Positions 1 through 5,763 of a DNA stretch of 6,208 nucleotides are shown piece after piece. The stretch lies in contig JAUVBH010000104.1 in assembly GCA_030591285.1 (NCBI GenBank), forward strand, positions 1 to 6,208, in the 5' to 3' direction. The stretch's first letter is position 1; every line of letters begins with the position of its first letter. This stretch comes from Thermoplasmatota archaeon (lineage in GTDB: Archaea > Thermoplasmatota > Penumbrarchaeia > Penumbrarchaeales > Penumbrarchaeaceae). The notes under the pieces are model-generated. The model made no database searches. It saw nothing but the letters and a program-made list of their open reading frames with translations, and had not been told where the DNA came from. A program made the position numbers and the translations under genes.

Positions 1-63
1 CATGAGATAATACATTATCTCAAGTTCGAACCAGTTGAGTTTGGGAACATCTGGAAGTGGTGA
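1..63 (+). CDS. Possible C-terminal tail of an unrecognised upstream gene (partial)
   Basis: Frame 1 is open from the left edge for 20 codons and stops at TGA (61-63). It would encode a peptide ending in EFGNIWKW. TGA is also the stop of five of the six other genes here, and the codons (GAG, AAG, CTC, ATC) look like those of the neighbours. The other two plus frames stop within the first few codons. Twenty open codons happen easily by chance and the peptide matches no family I know. Its best support is position: it would end about 40 bases before the first TATA-like box of the next gene. Treat it as a hint only. Confidence 0.25.
   Translation, partial: HEIIHYLKFEPVEFGNIWKW
3..22. repeat. Perfect 9-bp inverted repeat with a 2-base spacer
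   Basis: TGAGATAAT (3-11) and ATTATCTCA (14-22) are exact reverse complements separated by AC. This near-continuous dyad has the form of an operator for a dimeric helix-turn-helix regulator, but it lies about 80 bases before the nearest TATA-like box. It may also fall inside the tail of an upstream coding region, in which case it would be chance. GTTCGAAC (24-31) is a further palindrome next to it. Confidence 0.35.
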
Positions 64-122
64 CACCATGTTGGATCTCCGGACAAGAATAGGTTACAGC
101 ATATATAAAAACTCCACTTCCA
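52..122. repeat. Spaced 9-bp inverted repeat flanking a TATA-like box
   Basis: TGGAAGTGG (52-60) and CCACTTCCA (114-122) are exact reverse complements, 53 bases apart, with the TATA-like box at 102-110 between them. The short palindrome TGGTGACACCA (58-68) overlaps the left arm. The placement around a putative promoter could mean paired regulator sites, but with arms this short chance cannot be excluded. Confidence 0.25.
102..110 (+). promoter_or_regulatory. TATA-like box, distal promoter candidate for the membrane protein gene
   Basis: TATATAAAA at 102-110 resembles the archaeal TATA box bound by TBP. Archaeal transcription usually begins about 25 bases beyond the box centre. A start near 130-134 would leave a leader of about 70 bases before the ATG at 202. 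Confidence 0.4.
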
Positions 123-156
123 CCACATAAAGTAGTCGCTTCTCATAGCATTAATG

Positions 157-164
157 TATAAAAT
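157..164 (+). promoter_or_regulatory. TATA-like box, proximal promoter candidate for the membrane protein gene
   Basis: TATAAAAT at 157-164 sits in an A/T-rich stretch about 40 bases before the ATG at 202. It predicts a transcription start near 185, giving a leader of about 15-20 bases. No Shine-Dalgarno sequence precedes the ATG at 202, which fits a short-leader or nearly leaderless archaeal mRNA. The box lies just after the in-frame ATG at 154, so that ATG would be upstream of the message and is unlikely to be the start. Confidence 0.45.
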
Positions 165-201
165 AAAACTATTAATAGTTCTTATTTCATACTCATTAAC
201 A

Positions 202-1863
202 ATGAAACGAGTTTCCACCCTGGATTTCATCCGAGGACTTTGCATCATGGGAATGGCAGGGCTCCATGTCTTTGGAAGAGTGTATGACAGCTCATGGCTC
301 GGAACAGATCAGATGTCCGATAAATCCCTGCTCCACATCGTTGGATTGCTCTCATTGGCATATTTTGGAGGTATGGCAGGACTCTTTCTCATGGTATCTG
401 CAACATCACACACATTATCCATTAAAGGCCAACTGGACAAGGGGAAGGAAATCGAGGGCGTGATAGGTAAACAGATGGCAGTTGGTCTGTTATTGCTGGC
501 TTTTGCATTTTTAGCGGAATCAACCATTGGACACCATGGATTTCTGGGAAGAATAGCATATTTCGATCCCTCTGCTGGAGCTTCTTTTGTTGATGTGGCT
601 GCCTCGAACTCGGCAAGGATACTGTACCGAGGTTTTCACTTCATGACCCTACACACCATTGCTTGGTGCATTCTCATCAATTCTGCGATCCAGTATTTTC
701 TATACAGAAAGGGTGGGATCGATAAAGTTGCCAGGAATGTGAAGATCTATATCGGCCTCATTGTGGCAGTTATCTTTCTTACTCCTTTCATGTGGGGATT
801 CGCCAACTGGGTGGTTCCAGGATATCCCTTCGCCACACATTCTGGAACCGATCTTCTGGTCCAGTATCCATTGATCGGGACCAGTGGGTTATTGGATCTC
901 GTGAAATTATTTTTCCTCGGGCCGCTTGCCGGTCAGACCGAGCCTCTCTTTCCCTTTTTATTCATATCATTCATAGGAGCGATCATGGGGATCTACCTCT
1001 CCATGGATAAGCCCCCGAAATACCTACCACACAGAGGTATGAAGGTCGGAGCAGCAATGTTCTTTGTTGGGGCCCTTGGTATCACTGTAATGTGGCTCAC
1101 AGGACTTGATTCGGTAGAGAATCTTGTCGAGAACACATACCAGATACTTCGTCTGAATATCTGGTTCCCCCTCCTGCTTCTTACAACGGGAGGTCAATTA
1201 ATTTTCCTATCAATGGCCCTTAGGTTGATTGAATACAGAGGCCTGTCAAAAGAATTCGCCAGGAAAACTGTCTTTTTCAGAAGGTTTGCCATCGTCTCTC
1301 TGACGATCTACACATTTCAGTACCTAGATACGATCCCACTGAACCTCATCAGTCTTTTCCCCGGCGTCAATGTTGTAACAGGAAGAGAAGGGCTCTTCTG
1401 GTCAGTTGCAGCTGTTGTTGCTTCGATACTAACATGGCATCTACTATTGATCCTTTGGGAGAAGAAGAATTTCAAGGGATCAGCCGAGTGGTCCTTCGTT
1501 GTTGTTTTGACAGGATTGATGAACCTGTTCAAACCAAGTCATAATAAAAACCGAATATGGCACGAAGTTCCAAAGTTGAACCTCATTGGAAAGGAAGATG
1601 ATGTCGAATGGCTTAGTGTTGTTCCTGAGAAACCAACGGGACTTGATCGGTTCAGGGATTCGATACTATCCACTTACCTTGCTTTCACGGGATTGATAAT
1701 CCTACCTCTTTCTTTCCTTGCACATTCTGTTGCAAGAAGAGCAAGGGATACCGAGGGAGAGAACAAGTTCAACAGGTTATCCCTGAGAGTATCGAAATGG
1801 GGACTTGCATGGGCTTCATTTGCAACTTTCTGGATGTCCCAGGTCAGAGGTATTGTTATTTGA
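202..1863 (+). CDS. Polytopic membrane protein, DUF418/DUF1624-like (HGSNAT-type) acyltransferase candidate
   Basis: The protein has 553 residues and about 12 predicted membrane segments, near residues 7-25, 44-70, 91-108, 146-167, 182-204, 248-268, 282-300, 320-342, 361-383, 397-419, 490-510 and 533-549. The N-terminus has LDFIRG (7-12), with His22 inside segment 1. This resembles the opening of the heparan-alpha-glucosaminide N-acetyltransferase-like and DUF418 families (Arg-Gly followed by a membrane His). GSAEW (426-430) after segment 10 recalls the GPLEW motif near the end of DUF418 proteins. Here about 120 more residues follow: a charged loop (444-489) and two further membrane segments. 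In the related families such proteins move acyl groups across the membrane, but the substrate cannot be read from this sequence. The ATG at 202 is preferred over the ATG at 154 because a TATA-like box lies between them and the family motif begins just after residue 1. The gene is convergent with the phosphate operon, so co-regulation is not implied. Confidence 0.82.
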   Translation: MKRVSTLDFIRGLCIMGMAGLHVFGRVYDSSWLGTDQMSDKSLLHIVGLLSLAYFGGMAGLFLMVSATSHTLSIKGQLDKGKEIEGVIGKQMAVGLLLLAFAFLAESTIGHHGFLGRIAYFDPSAGASFVDVAASNSARILYRGFHFMTLHTIAWCILINSAIQYFLYRKGGIDKVARNVKIYIGLIVAVIFLTPFMWGFANWVVPGYPFATHSGTDLLVQYPLIGTSGLLDLVKLFFLGPLAGQTEPLFPFLFISFIGAIMGIYLSMDKPPKYLPHRGMKVGAAMFFVGALGITVMWLTGLDSVENLVENTYQILRLNIWFPLLLLTTGGQLIFLSMALRLIEYRGLSKEFARKTVFFRRFAIVSLTIYTFQYLDTIPLNLISLFPGVNVVTGREGLFWSVAAVVASILTWHLLLILWEKKNFKGSAEWSFVVVLTGLMNLFKPSHNKNRIWHEVPKLNLIGKEDDVEWLSVVPEKPTGLDRFRDSILSTYLAFTGLIILPLSFLAHSVARRARDTEGENKFNRLSLRVSKWGLAWASFATFWMSQVRGIVI

Positions 1864-1868
1864 TGAGC

Positions 1869-1886
1869 GATCAATGATTATTGATC
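1869..1886. repeat. Inverted repeat in the convergent intergenic gap
   Basis: GATCAAT (1869-1875) and ATTGATC (1880-1886) form a perfect 7-bp dyad around the loop GATT. It fills most of the 21-base gap between the two facing genes and overlaps the arsC stop codon (TGA, complement of 1885-1887). Its position would suit a bidirectional 3'-end signal. However, the stem is A/T-rich, no T-run follows on either strand, and archaeal terminators are usually T-tracts without hairpins, so a terminator role is weakly supported. Confidence 0.3.
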
Positions 1887-2313
1887 AGGGTGAGAAATGC
1901 TCCAGTATCCAATCTTCTATCTCATCCCCGACCTTTGAAAACGCTTCCTCAGGAGGCATTCCCTTTACGACAAGCTCAGGAGGATCCACAAATCCCTGGT
2001 GTGTATTTTCCTTGGCTCCGGGAAAGAAAGGACAAGCCTCCTTTGCATTGTCGCATACAGTAATCACTTCATCGATATCCATCTCAATGAATTCATCAAC
2101 AGATTTAGACCTCAAACCCGTGGTATTGATGCCTTTGTCTTCCAATACAGTAATGGCATGCTTGTTCACAGAAATTGGCTCGGTCCCGGCACTGAAAACC
2201 TCGAATTCATCTCCAAAATGGTGCCTGAGAATTGCCTCGGCCATCTGGGACCGGCAGAAATTATTTGTGCAAGCGAAGAGGATCCGGACCTTCGGTCCCT
2301 CAACTGATCTCAA
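1885..2313 (-). CDS. arsC: Thioredoxin-coupled type arsenate reductase (LMW-PTP fold)
   Basis: This 142-residue protein has the size and fold signature of the low-molecular-weight phosphatase-like arsenate reductases, which reduce arsenate to arsenite in the cytoplasm. The anion-binding P-loop is Cys15-x5-Arg21 followed by Ser22-Gln-Met-Ala-Glu. A second motif, VCDNAKEACP, supplies Cys87 and Cys94, spaced like Cys82 and Cys89 of Staphylococcus aureus ArsC. Asp110 of the DPP motif matches the general acid. Having all three redox cysteines favours a reductase over a tyrosine phosphatase. The P-loop reads CTNNFCR, with Asn and Phe where Gly and Ser are usual. The TTG at 2313 is chosen as start because GGAGGG (complement of 2322-2327) lies 8 bases before it and the conserved VRILFAC strand begins soon after. 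Another TTG at 2340 would add nine residues. The gene overlaps the end of phoU by 14 bases and is the last gene of the operon. Confidence 0.9.
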   Translation of the reverse strand: MRSVEGPKVRILFACTNNFCRSQMAEAILRHHFGDEFEVFSAGTEPISVNKHAITVLEDKGINTTGLRSKSVDEFIEMDIDEVITVCDNAKEACPFFPGAKENTHQGFVDPPELVVKGMPPEEAFSKVGDEIEDWILEHFSP

Positions 2314-2950
2314 CGTGCTTACCCTCCACCTTGTAGACAACTTTTTCAGCTATCTTGCAACAGTGGTCGCCGCATCTTTCCAGGTACCTGGCAACCATGA
2401 CGTAATGCATGCATCTTGTTATCGTCTTTGGATCTTCCATCACGTAAGTAAGACATTCTCTGAATATCGAGTACCTCTCCTCGTCCAGAACGTCGTCCCT
2501 CTCCGTGAAGTCCTCGATCAGTGAAAGGTCCTCAGTCTCCCAGGCCTTGAGGACATCGTCAAGCATACCGGCGACAATTTTCGCCATGTTGGGAATGTCG
2601 ATTAGCTTCTTGACAAGAGGTTGATCCGCAAGCTCCAGCGTGACCTTGGAGATGTCGTACCCATACCTTCCGATCCTTGTAAGGTAGGTAATCATCTTAA
2701 GTATGCAGGCAAGGTTCCTCATTTCCTTTGCCACGGGTTGATACAGTATGAGGACCTTCAGGGTGTGTTCTTCGATATGTTGATCATAATCGTATAGTTC
2801 CTCTTTCATTCCAAGGACCTTATCAGCCAGATCCTTATCCCTGTTCTTCAGAGATTCTACAGCTAACAAGAGCATCTTTTGGGAAAGAACTCCCATATTC
2901 CAGATGTCCTCGTTCAACAACCCCATTTCATGGTCGAACTTTTCAGGCAT
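2300..2950 (-). CDS. phoU: Phosphate transport regulator PhoU
   Basis: The 216-residue, all-helical protein has the normal PhoU length and its two repeated three-helix domains. PhoU binds metal and acts as a negative modulator of Pst uptake and phosphate signalling, usually through the PstB ATPase. The second domain carries the classic motif as ERCGDH (191-196), followed by CCKIAEKVVY. The matching place in the first domain reads TRIGRYGYDIS (91-101). There Thr91 and Arg95 stand where the usual E-x3-D metal ligands would be, so the first metal site may be altered or absent. The ATG at 2950 follows AGGTGA (complement of 2955-2960) with 4-base spacing, and that site overlaps the pstB stop codon. 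The gap to pstB is 8 bases, so the gene belongs to the same transcript. The Cys content (five residues, including Cys193, Cys197 and Cys198) is a little high for this family. Confidence 0.96.
   Translation of the reverse strand: MPEKFDHEMGLLNEDIWNMGVLSQKMLLLAVESLKNRDKDLADKVLGMKEELYDYDQHIEEHTLKVLILYQPVAKEMRNLACILKMITYLTRIGRYGYDISKVTLELADQPLVKKLIDIPNMAKIVAGMLDDVLKAWETEDLSLIEDFTERDDVLDEERYSIFRECLTYVMEDPKTITRCMHYVMVARYLERCGDHCCKIAEKVVYKVEGKHVEIS
2322..2327 (-). promoter_or_regulatory. Ribosome binding site deciding the arsC TTG start
   Basis: On the minus strand GGAGGG ends 8 bases before the TTG at 2313-2311. It lies inside the last codons of phoU, so arsC translation is probably coupled to phoU. 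It is the reason to prefer 2313 over the TTG at 2340, which begins upstream of this site. Confidence 0.65.
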
Positions 2951-2958
2951 ATTATCAC

Positions 2959-3804
2959 CTATCCAAACCTACCTGTAATATATCTTTCCGTAAGGTCCTC
3001 TTTCGGATTCTCGAAGATCTGTCTGGTCTTTCCGAACTCTATCAATTCTCCAAGATACATGAAGCCTGTGAAATCAGAGATCCTTGAAGCTTGTTGCATA
3101 TTATGTGTCACGATCACAACAGTATACTCCTTCTTCAGCTCGTTGATCAGATCCTCGATCTTTGCTGTCGCAATAGGATCAAGAGCGGAACAAGGCTCAT
3201 CCATGAGAATTACATCTGGTTCAACTGCGAGAGCGCGGGCAATGCACAATCTTTGCTGCTGACCCCCAGATAGACCCATGGCAGAATCGTTGAGTCTGTC
3301 CTTCACCTCGTTCCAAAGTGCTGCATCTCTCAACGATTTCTCCACGATCTCCTTGAGCTTCTTCTTGTTTCGAATTCCAAGAAGTTTGGGACCATATGCG
3401 ATGTTATCGAATATTGTTTTGGGGAATGGATTTGGTTTCTGGAAAACCATTCCGATCCGTCTTCTCAAAGCGACCGGGTCCACCTTCTTCTCAAGGATAT
3501 CGGTCCCTTGCCAAAGTATCTCTCCATCGTATGTGCAGCCAACTATCTCATCGTTCATACGGTTGATATTTCGGAGGAGGGTGGATTTACCACAGCCGGA
3601 TGGGCCGATAAAAGCTGTGACCTTCTTTTCAGGGATAGTCATATCCACGTCTTTGATCGCTTGCTTTCCAGAATAGAAGATGTTGATATCCTTGAGTATA
3701 ATATCATTGGAGCTCCTTTTTCCGTTGTTCCCAGAGCTATCATGGAGCTTCTTTCTCTCCTTTCCTTTCTTATTGTTTCCACTACTTAGAAATCCAAAAA
3801 CCAT
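2959..3804 (-). CDS. pstB: Phosphate ABC transporter ATP-binding protein PstB
   Basis: This is the cytoplasmic ATPase that powers phosphate import. Counting from the chosen start (281 residues), it has Walker A GPSGCGKST (67-75), the Q-loop Gln122 in MVFQKP, the KPNPFP segment typical of PstB, signature LSGGQQQ (178-184), Walker B VILMDEP (198-204, catalytic Glu203), D-loop SALD and the H-loop His234 in THNMQQA. The ABC domain starts near residue 35. Before it lies a tail rich in Lys, Ser, Asn and Gly that usual PstB proteins of about 250 residues lack. There is no ATG, GTG or TTG in frame between the start and the domain, so the tail is not a start-site error. The ATG at 3804 is preferred over that at 3810: AGGAGGG (complement of 3812-3818) is 7 bases before it but only 1 base before the other. 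The chosen ATG also overlaps the permease stop codon as TGATG, a usual sign of translational coupling. Confidence 0.97.
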   Translation of the reverse strand: MVFGFLSSGNNKKGKERKKLHDSSGNNGKRSSNDIILKDINIFYSGKQAIKDVDMTIPEKKVTAFIGPSGCGKSTLLRNINRMNDEIVGCTYDGEILWQGTDILEKKVDPVALRRRIGMVFQKPNPFPKTIFDNIAYGPKLLGIRNKKKLKEIVEKSLRDAALWNEVKDRLNDSAMGLSGGQQQRLCIARALAVEPDVILMDEPCSALDPIATAKIEDLINELKKEYTVVIVTHNMQQASRISDFTGFMYLGELIEFGKTRQIFENPKEDLTERYITGRFG

Positions 3805-5747
3805 CACCATACCCTCCTTTTTTGACTTCGGTATCTGATGAAGATAGCGATCGCATTCATTATCAACAGAATAACCAACAAAACCAAGATCGCTCCAGAT
3901 GCAAATTCATGGTACTCATCCTGGGCGTGTCTGGACCAGAAGAAGATCGTTAGTGGTAGTGCCACGAAGCTGTCCATTACTCCCGATGGTGCAGTTTTAG
4001 CGAAGAAAGCGCCAATGAACAGGATAGGGGCAGTCTCTCCAATTGCCCTTGATAGCGACAATATTGATCCGGTAATGATACCTGGTACAGCATTGGGGAG
4101 AACATGGTCTCTCACAGTCTGCCATCGTGTTGCACCCACACCCCTTGCAGCATCCCTGAACGACTGTGGAACCGATTTGAGGGCTTCTTCGGAAGAGACC
4201 ACGATTATCGGCATTATCATCAATGCTAACGTCATGCTTCCAGCGAGTAAACTTGGTCCAAAATTGAACAACCTTACAAAAATCGCCAAACCTACAAGGC
4301 CGAATACTATCGAGGGGACACCTGCGAGGTTCTGAATTACGTTTCTCAGGAACCTTGTGTACCACGTATCTTTGGCGATCTCATTGAAATACACCGCAGT
4401 CCCAACACCAAGCGGAACTGCAAACAATAAAGTAAGGAGCATTAAAAAGACGGAACCTGTCAAGGCAGGCATTATGCTGGCCTCTGTTACTCTGAACCCA
4501 GGTTCGCTGGTAAGGAAATCCCAGGATATCGATCCTGCTCCCTTGATGAAGACCTCCACAAGAAGATATATCAGGAAGACGAAGGCAAGGACAAGACTGA
4601 GGACCGTTGTCGAGACTCCAAAATATCCTTTTATCTTTCTTCTGATAAGATTTCCCTTCAATTTGGTCTTGTCTATGAACTTTATGGACCTATCTATCCT
4701 GATAGGTCTGTAGGAGATCATCTCCTTGGTGATCTCAACTGGTTTTCTGATCCGATCTATTGTATTCTTCCTGATGAACTTCTGGACCCTGGATGGTTCC
4801 TTTTTCACAATTGATCCTTTTTTGATCCGAAGGACGACCCTTCCTGCTATCCTGTTAACGAAGTATGTCATAATGAAAAGAGTAATGCCCACTGCGAAAG
4901 CGGCCTCAGCCTGAGGCGTACCTGGAGGAATATCTCCAGTAGCGGTCTGTGCAATGAAGGAGGTCATAGGCTGGATCTCCATCAATGGATTCCAGTGCCC
5001 CCCTGATATTGAACCCGCAGCCAGGGTTACAACCATTGTCTCGCCAATAGCCCTTGCGACACCAAGTAGAACAGATGCTGAGATACCACTGGCAGCTGCG
5101 GGGATCACAACTTTGATCGATGTTTCCCATTTCGTTGCACCCATCGCCAGACTGGCTTCCCTCATGTGCCTAGGAACTGCTTTTAAGGAATCGTCTGAGA
5201 TGCTGACCACGATCGGCAGCACCATGAATGTCATGACGATTATCGCTTGTAGGGCGTTGAAATAGGTGGCTTCTGGAAATATTTCCCTGACTATTGGCCC
5301 TATTGTGAACAATGCAAAGAAACCATAGACGATCGAAGGAATTCCAGCCAGTAGCTCAACTACAGGTTTCGCAACGTTCCTAACTTTTGATGGAGCATAT
5401 TCCGATAAGAACAAGGCAGCAGCAATTCCAATGGGGCCGGCAAGAAGTATGGTTCCACCGGCAATAAGAATTGTATCAGAAAGAAGAGGATAGATGCCAA
5501 AACTGGGATCGGTCCCACTTGGGATCCATTCACTACCAAAAAGAAAATCCCAGATCGACACCTCATCGAAATTGAAGAACTTGATCGAGCCTTCAATAAG
5601 GGTATACAAAATTGCGGCACTGATCAAAACAGAAACACTGGAAGCGGAGAAGAGGGTGGAGACCACCACCCTCTCCGAGAGCTTCGCTACTTTCTTGGTC
5701 AAGGGAGCTTTCTTCAGCTCTGTAGAACCTCTATCGAAGAACCCCAT
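3804..5747 (-). CDS. Fused phosphate ABC permease PstC-PstA
   Basis: One 647-residue frame holds both membrane subunits of the phosphate importer, which are normally two proteins of about 300 residues. Residues 1-302 are PstC-like: six membrane segments, GIPSIVYG (135-142), an EAA loop EASLAMGATKW (197-207) that contacts the ATPase, and ARAIGET (231-237). Residues 375-647 are PstA-like: six segments, GVPSIVFG (476-483), EAA loop DAARGVGATRW (532-542) and SRAIGETAP (566-574). Between them lies a linker of about 70 residues with about 25 Lys/Arg and 6 Asp/Glu. It fits a cytoplasmic position and lets both halves keep an N-inside, C-inside topology. No stop or frameshift separates the halves. The ATG at 5747 is preferred because GGTGG (complement of 5756-5760) is 8 bases before it. 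The in-frame TTG (5774) and GTG (5771, 5759) lack such a site, and the first two overlap the end of pstS. Confidence 0.95.
   Translation of the reverse strand: MGFFDRGSTELKKAPLTKKVAKLSERVVVSTLFSASSVSVLISAAILYTLIEGSIKFFNFDEVSIWDFLFGSEWIPSGTDPSFGIYPLLSDTILIAGGTILLAGPIGIAAALFLSEYAPSKVRNVAKPVVELLAGIPSIVYGFFALFTIGPIVREIFPEATYFNALQAIIVMTFMVLPIVVSISDDSLKAVPRHMREASLAMGATKWETSIKVVIPAAASGISASVLLGVARAIGETMVVTLAAGSISGGHWNPLMEIQPMTSFIAQTATGDIPPGTPQAEAAFAVGITLFIMTYFVNRIAGRVVLRIKKGSIVKKEPSRVQKFIRKNTIDRIRKPVEITKEMISYRPIRIDRSIKFIDKTKLKGNLIRRKIKGYFGVSTTVLSLVLAFVFLIYLLVEVFIKGAGSISWDFLTSEPGFRVTEASIMPALTGSVFLMLLTLLFAVPLGVGTAVYFNEIAKDTWYTRFLRNVIQNLAGVPSIVFGLVGLAIFVRLFNFGPSLLAGSMTLALMIMPIIVVSSEEALKSVPQSFRDAARGVGATRWQTVRDHVLPNAVPGIITGSILSLSRAIGETAPILFIGAFFAKTAPSGVMDSFVALPLTIFFWSRHAQDEYHEFASGAILVLLVILLIMNAIAIFIRYRSQKRRVW
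3812..3818 (-). promoter_or_regulatory. Ribosome binding site deciding the pstB start
   Basis: AGGAGGG on the minus strand lies within the last codons of the permease gene. Its spacing is 7 bases to the ATG at 3804 and 1 base to the ATG at 3810. The 3804 start gives workable spacing and the TGATG stop/start overlap. Confidence 0.75.
5649..5676 (-). repeat. GC-rich hairpin early in the pstCA coding sequence
   Basis: Arms 5651-5659 (AGAGGGTGG on the plus strand) and 5666-5674 (CCACCCTCT) pair perfectly as 9 bp around a 6-base loop. In the mRNA, one G-U and one G-C pair extend the stem to 11 bp. It begins about 70 bases after the ATG at 5747, in codons for the stretch ahead of and into the first membrane segment. 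It could slow early translation, but Val/Ser/Thr codons with GTG, GTC and ACC can form such a stem by chance. Confidence 0.4.
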
Positions 5748-5763
5748 TGACCTTCCCACCAGA

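Noticed and set aside
22..39. AGTTCGAACC resembling a tRNA T-loop
   Set aside because: The bases flanking the loop do not form a T-stem on either strand and no acceptor, D or anticodon arms are present, so it is only a palindromic TTCGAA motif.
154..201. Upstream ATG adding 16 residues to the membrane protein
   Set aside because: A TATA-like box begins right after this ATG, no Shine-Dalgarno site precedes it, and the family motif begins just after the ATG at 202.
15..248. 77-residue minus-strand open frame across the left intergenic region
   Set aside because: Its peptide is rich in Cys, Trp and Met with no recognisable domain. It overlaps the well-supported 5' end of the membrane protein gene on the other strand as well as its candidate promoter.
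2404..2413. ATGCATGCAT palindrome
   Set aside because: It lies inside phoU codons for Cys-Met-His and has no supporting context as a regulatory site.
1805..2524. 239-residue plus-strand open frame opposite arsC and phoU
   Set aside because: It is antisense to two clearly recognised genes, overlaps the end of the membrane protein gene, and has a Ser-rich, domainless translation typical of a shadow frame.
3838..4335. 165-residue plus-strand open frame opposite the PstA half (with similar frames at 3278-3676 and 4357-4713)
   Set aside because: These mirror the codons of pstB and pstCA. They have no own ribosome site or recognisable domain.
4685..4721. Possible internal start for a separate PstA (ATG at 4721, Met343 of the fusion)
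   Set aside because: AAGGAG abuts this ATG with no spacing, which is a poor ribosome site, and the frame is continuous with PstC. A single fused protein is the simpler reading.
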